Positions 34,919 through 43,363 of a stretch of DNA of 64,000 nt are shown here, in pieces. Within the stretch, counting starts at the first letter, position 1, and each line of letters begins with the position of its first letter. The stretch is from Anabaena sp. WA102 (GTDB lineage Bacteria > Cyanobacteriota > Cyanobacteriia > Cyanobacteriales > Nostocaceae): the NCBI RefSeq assembly GCF_001277295.1, contig NZ_CP011456.1:4406001-4470000 (forward strand), written 5' to 3'. The notes beneath the pieces were generated by a model. It searched no databases, was not told the DNA's origin, and saw nothing but the letters and a program-made list of their open reading frames with translations. The translations under genes and the position numbers were made by a program.

Positions 34919-35470
34919 GAAGGGTGAACTCATAAAAGTTGCCCATTGATCTAGATTTTTGAGAAAATGTGGTTGTTGTAGTTCAGACAGCCAGAGAATT
35001 AAGGCATCCTCATTGTTATCTTTGTAATAACCCCGTCGTTTTCCCGCAGTCTTGAAACCAAATTTTTGATACAAAGAAATAGCAACGTGGTTAGAATCAC
35101 GGACTTCGAGGGTAGCTCTCTCCAAACCAATATCAGCCGCAGTTTGCAGAAGGGAATATAATAGAGCTTTTCCCAGTCCTTGACCATGATATTGGGGATG
35201 AACTGCCAAAATTGTAATGTGTGCTTCCTCTAAAATTGACCAAAAGCACCCCATTCCTAACAATTCGGAGTGATTAAAAGGTGAAAATAAACCCAAAAAA
35301 TGACTATTAGGACTTTCTAACTCCCGCAGGTAGCCTTCCATAGTCCATAAACCATCAAAACAGGCTTTATCTAGTTCTAATAGTTCAGTTAAATTATCTG
35401 TGGTTAAAGGTTGAATTTTTAAGTCGGATGAAATCACAATTTTTGAGGATTGAGGAAGGTTAATTATCAA
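34916..35470 (-). CDS. rimI: ribosomal protein S18-alanine N-acetyltransferase (GNAT)
   Basis: Up to 184 residues. GNAT motifs: ITILAVHPQYHGQGLGKALL (acetyl-CoA pyrophosphate loop Q/GxGxG/A) and LEVRDSNHVAISLYQKFGFK, the RimI hallmark, with RRGYYKDNNEDALIL at the end. RimI acetylates the N-terminus of S18; some GNATs of this type act on other proteins. The start is uncertain: TTG at 35470 or GTG at 35437. The stop lies inside the end of a miniature element, so the last residues (SSPF) are probably new. Confidence 0.85.
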   Translation of the reverse strand: MIINLPQSSKIVISSDLKIQPLTTDNLTELLELDKACFDGLWTMEGYLRELESPNSHFLGLFSPFNHSELLGMGCFWSILEEAHITILAVHPQYHGQGLGKALLYSLLQTAADIGLERATLEVRDSNHVAISLYQKFGFKTAGKRRGYYKDNNEDALILWLSELQQPHFLKNLDQWATFMSSPF

Positions 35471-35567
35471 TTACCAATTATCCATTACCATACCAATGAG
35501 AGGGTAAACTGGAAATCAGGACATATACTCATGGCCTGATTTTTCACAAAGACAACTCTTATTAGTT

Positions 35568-36980
35568 ATGGTATCGACTTACCCCGTCGAAGTTCAACTT
35601 TCTGGCCGTCAATATTTACAGTCAACAAGCGGTGACAGTGCTGATATTTCTCCTAATCAACAACTCTTACCTTTGACGGCGAGAGTTAATGATCATGATC
35701 ATCTAGAAATCGGTGGGTGTGATGTCACAACCCTAGTTGAACAGTTTGCTTCACCTTTATATATTTTAGATGAGGAAACCCTGCGGACAGCTTGTAAGCA
35801 ATATCGAGATACCTTTAAGGAATATTACAAGGGAGAATCTCAGGTACTTTATGCTTCTAAGGCATGGAATTGTTTAGCGGTTTGTGCCATTGTTGCCTCA
35901 GAAGGTTTAGGAATTGATGTAGTCTCCGGTGGCGAACTTTATACTGCGTTGAATGCGGGTATGAGTCCTGATAAAATTTACTTACATGGAAATAATAAAT
36001 CTCATGATGAGTTGGTTTTAGCGATTCAGTCTGGATGTACTATCGTAGCGGATAACTGGCATGAATTAGATATGCTGGTGAAAATAGCAGGGGAGAAAAC
36101 GGAAAATTCTTTTCTTTCGCCCATTCGGATCATGCTACGCTTAACTCCTGGGATAGAATGCCATACTCACGAATATATTCGCACTGGACACTTAGATAGT
36201 AAATTTGGTTTTGATCCCCATGATTTACAAGAGGTGTTTACTTTTGTGAGTCAACAGCCTAGTTTAAACTGTGTGGGGTTACACGCTCATATTGGTTCAC
36301 AAATTTTTGAACGTCAACCACATAGAGATTTAGCCGCTGTAATGGTGCAGTGGTTAAGAGATGCGGCTAAACATGGTTTGCAGGTGACAGAATTAAATGT
36401 TGGTGGTGGTTTAGGGATTAAATATACAGAATCTGATGATCCACCAAGCATTGCCGAATGGTCTAAGGCAATTTGTGAGGTTGTACAAGCTGCTTGTACA
36501 TCGGAAAACTTGCCTTTACCAAAGTTACTCTGTGAGCCAGGGCGATCGCTTATTGCTACATCTTGTGTTACTGCTTACACGGTTGGTGCTACCAAGGTGG
36601 TTCCTGAAATTCGCACCTACGTGGCGATTGATGGCGGAATGTCAGATAATCCGCGTCCTATTACCTATCAATCAGTTTATCGGGTGGTGGTTGCGAATAA
36701 AATATCTGATCCTTGCACCGAAATTGTGACATTGGCGGGTAAACATTGCGAATCAGGAGATATTCTGATTAAAAATGCCCAACTGCCAAAAACTGAAGCA
36801 AATGATATTCTCGTAGTTATGGGAACTGGTGCATACAATTACAGTATGGCATCTAACTACAATCGCCTCCCTCGACCGGCAGCAGTTGTAGTGGCAAATG
36901 GCGAAGCAAATTTAATTTTGCAACGCGAAACTTATCAAGACTTGATTCGACAAGATCGCCTACCAGAAAGACTTAAATAG
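35568..36980 (+). CDS. lysA: diaminopimelate decarboxylase
   Basis: Makes lysine from meso-diaminopimelate, a PLP enzyme of fold III. 470 residues. LYASKAWNCLAVC carries the PLP lysine; HAHIGSQI, NVGGGLGIKY, CEPGRSLIA and MGTGAYNYSMASNYNRLPRP are the family boxes. The N-terminal 45 residues are an extension. It is followed by heptamer repeats and cdaA. Confidence 0.95.
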   Translation: MVSTYPVEVQLSGRQYLQSTSGDSADISPNQQLLPLTARVNDHDHLEIGGCDVTTLVEQFASPLYILDEETLRTACKQYRDTFKEYYKGESQVLYASKAWNCLAVCAIVASEGLGIDVVSGGELYTALNAGMSPDKIYLHGNNKSHDELVLAIQSGCTIVADNWHELDMLVKIAGEKTENSFLSPIRIMLRLTPGIECHTHEYIRTGHLDSKFGFDPHDLQEVFTFVSQQPSLNCVGLHAHIGSQIFERQPHRDLAAVMVQWLRDAAKHGLQVTELNVGGGLGIKYTESDDPPSIAEWSKAICEVVQAACTSENLPLPKLLCEPGRSLIATSCVTAYTVGATKVVPEIRTYVAIDGGMSDNPRPITYQSVYRVVVANKISDPCTEIVTLAGKHCESGDILIKNAQLPKTEANDILVVMGTGAYNYSMASNYNRLPRPAAVVVANGEANLILQRETYQDLIRQDRLPERLK

Positions 36981-37065
36981 TCAGTAGTCAGTGGTCAGTG
37001 GTCAGTGGTTAAAAAATCACAAATGACAACTGACGACTGACAACTGACAACTGACAAATGACTAT
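36981..37065. repeat. heptamer arrays (TCAGTGG and ACTGACA)
   Basis: Several units of CAGTGGT followed by ACAACTG units in the 100-bp gap between lysA and cdaA. The two are complementary in part and could pair. Confidence 0.75.
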
Positions 37066-37080
37066 AAGAATCCAGATGTC

Positions 37081-38034
37081 ATGAGAGATTGGTGGAAGCA
37101 ATGGCTGATAAACCTGGGAGATTGGTCGCAGTCCTTGCTCCTTGGGACTCTGGATATGGTGTTGGTGCTGGCACTGACATACATGATCCTGGTGATTATT
37201 AGTGAACGGCGCACATTATGGATGGTGCGAGGGTTTATAGTCTTAATGCTTTGCTCGGCGCTCAGTGGCAAGTTAGGATTACCTTTGCTAAATTTTGTTC
37301 TCGAAAAATTGGTGATTGGCTGTGCTGTGGCTATGGCTGTGGCACTGCAATCAGAATTTCGCCGTTTTTTGGAACAATTGGGACGTGGCGAATTTTGGCA
37401 ATTATTTCAAAATAATGCCAGAGCAATTCCTAAGTCAGATAGTGTAATTGATGAAATTGTTGATGCAATTAAAGAGTTATCAAAAAATCGTATTGGCGCT
37501 TTACTAATTTTAGAAACCACAGGACCTATCGAAGAACAGGATTTTTCAGTCCCAGGAGTGAAACTAAATGCTGAAGTTTCTAAAGAACTGATCCAAACTA
37601 TTTTTCAACCAAAAACTTTGTTACATGATGGAGCAACGTTAATTCGTGGTTCGCGCATTGTGTCATCTGGTATAATTCTACCACTTTCAGGACGCACAGC
37701 GTCGCGGCAGTTGGGAACACGCCATCGGGCGGCAATGGGAATTACTGAAAGGGTCGAAAATTGTATTTGTGTTGTTGTATCAGAAGAAACGGGTTCTATT
37801 TCCTTAGCGGAAAAGGGAACTCTATATAGACCACTAACTATTAAAAAGCTCAAAGAGTCTTTAGAAACTCGATTTTCTCCGACTGTAGATCGGGAGGCTC
37901 ATGCACCTGGTCTTTTAAGTTTAGTTCGTCAACTTGGTGATCAATCACTAAAATTAATGTCCCGGTTACTTGGCTTACCTTGCCTTCGACACGCTACCCG
38001 TAGGGGTACGACCGCTTCTCAAGATAAAAAATGA
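37081..38034 (+). CDS. cdaA: diadenylate cyclase (c-di-AMP synthase), CdaA type
   Basis: Makes the second messenger c-di-AMP from two ATP. 317 residues. Three membrane helices in the first 90 residues are followed by the DAC domain with the catalytic LLHDGATLI and the RHRAAMGITE motif. The C-terminal tail from LPCLRHATRRG is encoded by a dispersed CTACCCGTAGGGGTA-type repeat carried in frame. The stop overlaps the uppS start by ATGA, so the two genes are translationally coupled. Confidence 0.93.
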   Translation: MRDWWKQWLINLGDWSQSLLLGTLDMVLVLALTYMILVIISERRTLWMVRGFIVLMLCSALSGKLGLPLLNFVLEKLVIGCAVAMAVALQSEFRRFLEQLGRGEFWQLFQNNARAIPKSDSVIDEIVDAIKELSKNRIGALLILETTGPIEEQDFSVPGVKLNAEVSKELIQTIFQPKTLLHDGATLIRGSRIVSSGIILPLSGRTASRQLGTRHRAAMGITERVENCICVVVSEETGSISLAEKGTLYRPLTIKKLKESLETRFSPTVDREAHAPGLLSLVRQLGDQSLKLMSRLLGLPCLRHATRRGTTASQDKK

Positions 38035-38780
38035 AAACACAACAAACTGAATTGCAATATTTACCTCTTGATTTAAAACAACAATTACTACCTCAGCACG
38101 TTGCGGTAATTATGGATGGTAATGGCCGATGGGCAAAAAGTCGTGGTCTACCCCGCATTATGGGTCATAAGGCTGGTGTCGATGCTCTCAAGGATTTGCT
38201 GCGCTGTTGCAAGGACTGGGGAATTAAAGCTCTAACTGCCTATGCTTTTTCAACGGAGAATTGGCAAAGACCAGAGGAGGAGGTGGAATTTTTGATGAAT
38301 CTATTTCAACGCGTTTTACGCCAAGAACTGCGGGAAATGGTGGAGGAAAATGTGCAAATTCAGTTTGTGGGTAATTTATCGGCTTTACCACAGGCTCTTC
38401 AGGCTGAGATTTCCCATTCTATGGATCAAACTAAGGATAATCAGAGTATCCGGTTTACAATTGCGACTAATTATGGGGGTAGGCAGGAGATTTTACAGGC
38501 TTGTCGGGCGATCGCTCAAAAGGTTAAAGAAGATTTACTACAGCCTGATGATATATCTGAAGAAGTATTTGAAGCTCATTTATATACGGCTGGAATAGCA
38601 GATCCAGATTTATTAATTCGCACCAGTGGGGAAATGCGATTATCTAATTTCCTACTTTGGCAAATGGCTTATAGTGAAATTTATATTTCTGATATTCTTT
38701 GGCCGGATTTTAACCGTCATGAGTTTCATCGAGCTTTATCTGCTTATCAACAACGAGAACGTCGGTTTGGGAAGGTGTGA
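38031..38780 (+). CDS. uppS: isoprenyl (undecaprenyl) diphosphate synthase
   Basis: Cis-prenyltransferase making the lipid carrier for peptidoglycan. 249 residues. VAVIMDGNGRWAKSRGLPR binds the allylic substrate, with TAYAFSTENWQRP and DLLIRTSGEMRLSNFLLWQ as further family motifs. It starts within the last codon of cdaA (ATGA overlap). Confidence 0.95.
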   Translation: MKTQQTELQYLPLDLKQQLLPQHVAVIMDGNGRWAKSRGLPRIMGHKAGVDALKDLLRCCKDWGIKALTAYAFSTENWQRPEEEVEFLMNLFQRVLRQELREMVEENVQIQFVGNLSALPQALQAEISHSMDQTKDNQSIRFTIATNYGGRQEILQACRAIAQKVKEDLLQPDDISEEVFEAHLYTAGIADPDLLIRTSGEMRLSNFLLWQMAYSEIYISDILWPDFNRHEFHRALSAYQQRERRFGKV

Positions 38781-38834
38781 CAATTATCAATCAATTCAAG
38801 AGGGCGCAGGCCCTGCGCCCCTACCTCCCCCAGA

Positions 38835-39101
38835 TTATGGTCCTGAAAAAACGGCTTCTTCAATGTCTTCCCGACTCAGGGAATATTTAAAGGAACGTTG
38901 TATATCTTGACGGTTTTCTCCTGATTGAAAATAGCGAACTGTAATTTGTTCAGTATCTAACCAAAGTTCCGCTTCCCAACTAGATCTTTGGACACGCCAA
39001 CAATGTAGTTGGGTATCGTCTTGTTGACAACCTTGGTTTTTTAGCCATTGTTCGATTTGTGGTAAAGAGTGACTATACAGGGGTGTATCAGCGGCAAGCA
39101 T
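38835..39101 (-). CDS. DUF3143 protein
   Basis: 88 residues, small and soluble, matching the cyanobacterial DUF3143 family: TPLYSHSLPQIEQWLKNQGC and LHCWRVQRSSWEAELWLDTE. It lies 50 bp downstream of a J-domain gene on the same strand, a pairing often seen in cyanobacteria. Function unknown. Confidence 0.8.
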   Translation of the reverse strand: MLAADTPLYSHSLPQIEQWLKNQGCQQDDTQLHCWRVQRSSWEAELWLDTEQITVRYFQSGENRQDIQRSFKYSLSREDIEEAVFSGP

Positions 39102-39151
39102 AAGCAGTTCAATTCAGAATTATTGGTGATTTTAGAGTTGGGAAATTGAGT

Positions 39152-39622
39152 TTAACTAATTGCTTCTCCACGGAGAATGGCGATCGCCAGAGCTAATAGC
39201 ATACAACCAACAATGGTTAACCCCAAAATAAATAATACAAATATTTCTCCAGCAGACAAGGGGCGATCGCTTGCATCCAAATACATTGATTTGGAAAAAT
39301 CGTAGGGTTTATGCACGGAGTGATTTAAATCTGGTGGGACTTGAATGACACCAAATCGAGAATAGCCAATTTTTAAATCATAGTTTAAGCGCCGTTCTGG
39401 ATTACTCAGGGTAGCGTAAGCTGTGTTGATTTGCTGAAATTGAGCCGTAGCAATATTAGCAGGTAATTCTGTCGTATCTGGATGATAGAGTTTACTCAGT
39501 TCCCGATAAGCACGACGAATATCAATTACTGATGCTCCGGGATGGAGTCCTAGCAGGGAATAATAAGTAGTATTGCTGCTTTGTGGGACTTCCCCATGAT
39601 GATTTACGTTTTTTTGAGTCAC
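39152..39622 (-). CDS. J-domain protein with C-terminal membrane helix
   Basis: About 156 residues from the GTG at 39622 (VTQKNVNHHGE...). An ATG at 39715 would add 31 residues. TYYSLLGLHPGASVIDIRRA, LYHPDT (the HPD motif that activates DnaK) and FQQINTAYATLSNPERR define the J domain. One membrane segment (GEIFVLFILGLTIVGCMLLA) lies near the end. It is probably a membrane-tethered DnaK co-chaperone, cotranscribed with the DUF3143 gene. Confidence 0.8.
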   Translation of the reverse strand: MTQKNVNHHGEVPQSSNTTYYSLLGLHPGASVIDIRRAYRELSKLYHPDTTELPANIATAQFQQINTAYATLSNPERRLNYDLKIGYSRFGVIQVPPDLNHSVHKPYDFSKSMYLDASDRPLSAGEIFVLFILGLTIVGCMLLALAIAILRGEAIS

Positions 39623-39728
39623 TTTACTCAAATAAGTTTTTTTATATTCTAAATCTCTTGGGTAGCTATAGCAGAAATAGCTACAAAAAATCTTATAATG
39701 TGTATTATTCAGCATTTTATTAGATGCG

Positions 39729-39968
39729 ATGCAAACTAGAATTAATCTCCAAAATATCCAAACTCTTACCGATTTCAAACGTAACGCCAAAGACTACGTA
39801 GAGAAAATTAAGTCTACAAAATCCCCACTGGTGCTGACTGTCAATGGCAAAGCTGAGGTTGTAGTGCAGGAAGCACAAGAATTTCAACAGATGTTAGATC
39901 GACTGCAAAACCTTGAGGAAGAACTGCAAAAACTCAAATTAGCACCGCAAAGCACTGTAAGTAGGTGA
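39729..39968 (+). CDS. Phd/YefM-type antitoxin, 3' end altered by a miniature element
   Basis: 79 residues. LTDFKRNAKDYVEKIKSTKS then PLVLTVNGKAEVVVQ is the Phd/YefM DNA-binding fold; a coiled-coil tail follows. The stop codon (in AGTAGGTGA) belongs to family B copy 3, so the natural C-terminus is lost or replaced. No toxin gene of the RelE/ParE type follows the element, so the partner was lost or moved. The start overlaps the promoter side of the J-domain gene. Confidence 0.75.
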   Translation: MQTRINLQNIQTLTDFKRNAKDYVEKIKSTKSPLVLTVNGKAEVVVQEAQEFQQMLDRLQNLEEELQKLKLAPQSTVSR

Positions 39969-40086
39969 ACACAATAAAACCAAACTGTGTAAAGAAATGT
40001 AAAATCGCCCAAACCCTCTTCACTCTTGCCTCTTGCCTCTTGCCTTTTGCCTTGCCATAACGACAATTTTCAACGCTCACCTACTT
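39959..40086 (+). mobile_element. 128-bp miniature element, family B copy 3
   Basis: Ends AAGTAGGTGAACACAATAAA and, inverted, AAGTAGGTGAGCG, flanked by TA on both sides. It contains the TTGCCTC heptamers and lies within the end of the antitoxin gene. Confidence 0.88.
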
Positions 40087-40156
40087 AAATTAGGAAATTC
40101 TGCATGAGGATTTTTATGGGGTATAATCAAATTATATTATTTTTTGAGGTGGAAAT

Positions 40157-40630
40157 ATGCAAACTTTAAGCACAAATAACTTAAAAAAATTATATAAATC
40201 AGACTATTTAGCCTGGTATGAGATGACTTTGGAACAAATAAAAAATGATCAATTAAATGATTTAGATTTAGATAGTTTAAGTGAGGTTTTAGAAAATTTG
40301 GTTAGAGATACTAAACGTAGTGGGGAAAGTTATTTGAGACAAATCATCATTCATTTATTATTAATTGAATATTGGGAAGCAGAAAGTATAAATCGTCGTC
40401 GTTGGGCAGCAGAAATTGTTAATTTCCGCAATGAATTAGAAACAGATATGACTAGGAATTTAAGAAAACACCTAAACGAAGAAAAAGAAAATAATTATCA
40501 AAAAGCTATTAAGTATGTGATAGCAAAAACAGGATTAAAGAAAAACACTTTTCCTGAGCAATGTCCTTATACTTTAGAACAGTTAATTAATGATGATTGG
40601 TTTTCTGATACTATTAATATTCAATTTTAG
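40157..40630 (+). CDS. DUF29 family protein
   Basis: 157 residues: YKSDYLAWYEMTLEQIKNDQ, LDSLSEVLENLVRDTKRSGE and IIIHLLLIEYWEAE match the helical DUF29 family, abundant in filamentous cyanobacteria. It is somewhat divergent. Function unknown; it stands alone between repeats. Confidence 0.75.
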   Translation: MQTLSTNNLKKLYKSDYLAWYEMTLEQIKNDQLNDLDLDSLSEVLENLVRDTKRSGESYLRQIIIHLLLIEYWEAESINRRRWAAEIVNFRNELETDMTRNLRKHLNEEKENNYQKAIKYVIAKTGLKKNTFPEQCPYTLEQLINDDWFSDTINIQF

Positions 40631-40745
40631 GCGCCCCATAAATTAGGAATGATTTTAATGGTTTTGTGAGATGGTTAAGTTTGATGTTTCATCAAAAATA
40701 ATCAGTTCTAAGTCTTCAGTGCAAAATTAATCGAATATTTTAAAT

Positions 40746-40836
40746 GTTGGGTTTCCTTGCGTCAACCCAACCTACACAAAGCTTAAAACGTGATCATTAC
40801 GTATTGAAATGTTGGGTTTCCTTGGGTCAACCCAAC
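40746..40836. repeat. two copies of the GTTGGGTTT palindromic repeat
   Basis: Units at 40746-40771 and 40811-40836, in direct orientation, same as 1077-1102. The first is identical to that copy and the second differs by one base. Confidence 0.8.
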
Positions 40837-41032
40837 CTACACAAAGTGTATTTTTTTATAAAATGTCAGGGTCAATATTCAATTCTCTTAGTTTGGCCGC
40901 TAAACGTTCTCCTATCCTCACCTGTATCTTTCAACAAGGCTTCAAAGGCTTCAAAGGTATCCCAGCTAACGTTATATTATATAAAACCGTTCTTTGTTCA
41001 GCAGTAATTGACTCCAGAGGCATATAAAATAC

Positions 41033-41632
41033 CTATTCCATCACGATACTAGATAAAATACCGAGAATTTTACCGATATTATTAATATAATAATCTGTCA
41101 AGTCAATTTCTACCACTTGATTAATAAGTTTTAAAAATTTCCAGTTAGTACCAGTGGTGACAGTACCATAAATTGTTTGAATATTATTACCTTCACGTTC
41201 ATTAAACATTCTGGCGGCTATCATTTCTGCTACACATTGTCCTAAACCTGCATTAATATTTTCTTTTTTAGCTTCTACAATTGTGACAACGGGAGCATTA
41301 ATAATTAATAATTCAGGTGAACGGCTAATAATGAAATCACAATTACCGTTTAATCCTTGTTCAGTGTCTACTGTAAAATCAATCCCTGAAAATAAACTGA
41401 TTTGATTGTTTAAATATTTTCTAGCAGCTATTAAAATCGGCGCAATTATCATTTCAGAACGGGATTTTTCAGTATTACTAGCAAGTGCTAAAGGTAGATT
41501 TTCTTTTAATACTTCTGTTAGTAAATCTGGACATTCAATTTCTGGGATAGATGCAAAAATATTAATTTTATCTATAATCGTTAAAGCAAAGGCTTTTCTA
41601 ACTTTGTCTAGAGTAAATTCACTATATGACAT
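41033..41632 (-). CDS. hypothetical protein with a PD-(D/E)XK-like core
   Basis: 199 residues. NGNCDFIISRSPELLIINAP then VVTIVEAKKENINAGLGQCV gives a D...(E)AK pattern followed by a Q-containing helix, the layout of a restriction-endonuclease-like fold. This family occurs widely in cyanobacteria without a known role. It may be a real nuclease or a fold relic; nothing nearby clarifies this. Confidence 0.65.
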   Translation of the reverse strand: MSYSEFTLDKVRKAFALTIIDKINIFASIPEIECPDLLTEVLKENLPLALASNTEKSRSEMIIAPILIAARKYLNNQISLFSGIDFTVDTEQGLNGNCDFIISRSPELLIINAPVVTIVEAKKENINAGLGQCVAEMIAARMFNEREGNNIQTIYGTVTTGTNWKFLKLINQVVEIDLTDYYINNIGKILGILSSIVME

Positions 41633-41694
41633 TTGAGTTATTCCTGTAAATTACGCACCCTAAATGACTTCGCTTCGTGCCTATTCCCTGATTA

Positions 41695-42102
41695 TTAACA
41701 AACCCATTTCCATAAAGGATGAGAAGATCCTTGTTGACGAATCCGATAAAGTTGCTTTTTTAAATTTTCCTGTTCTTGTAATGGTAATCCCCATATAATA
41801 TTACGACTTTGCCAAACTAAAACAGAAGTCGTCATACCAATACATAAACTTAAACCCAGTGTAAATAGAGGATGAAAAATCAGTGTATATCGTAGTCCTA
41901 CCCAGGTAAAATATTCTCGTAACAAAGAAATTTCAGTTCGTAAATTCCATAAGCAAAAAGGCGCAATAGTCAGCCATAAACAACCGGCAAATAACCATCT
42001 GCCATATACTCTTAGCCTATGTAGTTTTTGTAATTGTTGAGCAAAAGCCGGGTCTAATTCCACTGTCTCTGGTTCAATTTGTGGTTCTTCAGGTTTATCC
42101 AT
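41695..42102 (-). CDS. small membrane protein, unknown function
   Basis: 135 residues. An acidic N-terminus is followed by two hydrophobic segments (about 35-53 and 71-97), then a polar tail. It is conserved in type with other cyanobacterial hypotheticals but I cannot name it. It lies on the same strand as secD-secF, 290 bp downstream of secF. Confidence 0.6.
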   Translation of the reverse strand: MDKPEEPQIEPETVELDPAFAQQLQKLHRLRVYGRWLFAGCLWLTIAPFCLWNLRTEISLLREYFTWVGLRYTLIFHPLFTLGLSLCIGMTTSVLVWQSRNIIWGLPLQEQENLKKQLYRIRQQGSSHPLWKWVC

Positions 42103-42143
42103 AGGAAAGATATACTGTGCGCCGATAAAATCTAGTTCAAAAT

Positions 42144-42388
42144 CTCGTTCCCAGTCTCCGACTGGGAATGCTCATCATTGCGGCTCTGCCGCTAGTTATA
42201 CTCAACACGGTTGGGACATGGACTTTTGTAAAATCACGAAAAACCTATTCTGTTGCTTGAGTTAAGATTTTACTCTTTTCTCTCCTTATTACGATACAAG
42301 GGGTTTAGTGTAGTAAGGAGGCAGAGCCTCAACGGAGACATTCCCAGCCAGAGGCTAGGAACGAGTGAAGCCAGAGGCTAGGAGTGAG
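42144..42388. repeat. fold-back repeat (CTCGTTCCCAG ends)
   Basis: CTCGTTCCCAGTCTCCGACT at the left pairs imperfectly with the ATTCCCAGCCAGAGG...GAACGAG region at the right; GGCTCTGCC/GGCAGAGCC arms lie inside. The right end is followed by a second partial copy of GCCAGAGGCTAGGA. It fills most of the gap downstream of secF. Confidence 0.7.
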
Positions 42389-42394
42389 TGAAAT

Positions 42395-43363
42395 TTAACT
42401 TTCTTGAGAACTTATAGGAGTTGCAACTGAGTAATTTCCACTGCGTTCTCGCCACCAAATCAGGAGTGTACTAGCAATGAAAATACTAGAATAAGCTCCC
42501 ATTACAAAGCCCACAATTAACGCCAGAGAGAAATAATGCAGCGTTTCCCCACCAAATAGGAAAATAGCAGTCAATGTCAGTAAGGTTGTTAAGGTGGTGT
42601 TGATTGATCTAGACAAAGTTTGGTTAACTGCATCATCAACAATTTCAGCAATTGGTTGTTCAGGATGAAGTTTAATAGTTTCCCGAATGCGGTCATAAAT
42701 TACCACAGTATCATTGACAGAGAAACCTGTGATAGTTAGCAAAGCAACAATGAAAAGACTATCTACTTCAACGCCGAAAACTAACCCTAAAATTGAGAAA
42801 ACTCCAGTTGTTACCAGAATGTCGTGAAACAAAGCCACAATAGCTAATAAGGCATAGTCCAACTGAAACCGGAAAGCCATATAAACAGTTATCCCGACAA
42901 AAGAAACTATTAAAGCTAAGATTCCCGAAGTAAATAATTCCTTCCCTAAAGTTGCACCAACGGAGTCAATTTGATTTTTTTGGGGGTCGAAAGTGCCAAT
43001 TTTTTCAGTTAAGGCATTTTGCAAATTACTCCGCTGTTCTGTTTCCAGGTTTTTGGTGCGAATGGTAATGCCATTTTCCTGTCCATTTTCCGAGATTAAC
43101 TGAATGCTGCTGTCTCCAAGTCCTTGGGATTTGGCGACTTCTCGAACTAGGTTAATATCTATGGGTTGGTCACAGTTACCAGGTTTGCCACAGTCCCGCA
43201 CGAATTGCAACCTGGTTCCGCCGATAAAATCTAAGCTGGGACGCAGAGGTGCTTTGATGCTGGGATTGAGTGTGGATATCACCATGGAGATGATCCCCAC
43301 CAGGATAATCACAGCGGAAATAGTCCACCAAGTACCCCGTGCCTTGTTAATATCTAGTCTCAT
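42395..43363 (-). CDS. secF: protein translocase subunit SecF
   Basis: 322 residues with six membrane helices and a large periplasmic loop after the first. SLDFIGGTRLQF, ALFHDILVTTGVF and TITGFSVNDTVVIYDRIRE are the SecF hallmarks. It works with SecD to complete protein export. It overlaps secD by 4 nt. Confidence 0.96.
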   Translation of the reverse strand: MRLDINKARGTWWTISAVIILVGIISMVISTLNPSIKAPLRPSLDFIGGTRLQFVRDCGKPGNCDQPIDINLVREVAKSQGLGDSSIQLISENGQENGITIRTKNLETEQRSNLQNALTEKIGTFDPQKNQIDSVGATLGKELFTSGILALIVSFVGITVYMAFRFQLDYALLAIVALFHDILVTTGVFSILGLVFGVEVDSLFIVALLTITGFSVNDTVVIYDRIRETIKLHPEQPIAEIVDDAVNQTLSRSINTTLTTLLTLTAIFLFGGETLHYFSLALIVGFVMGAYSSIFIASTLLIWWRERSGNYSVATPISSQES

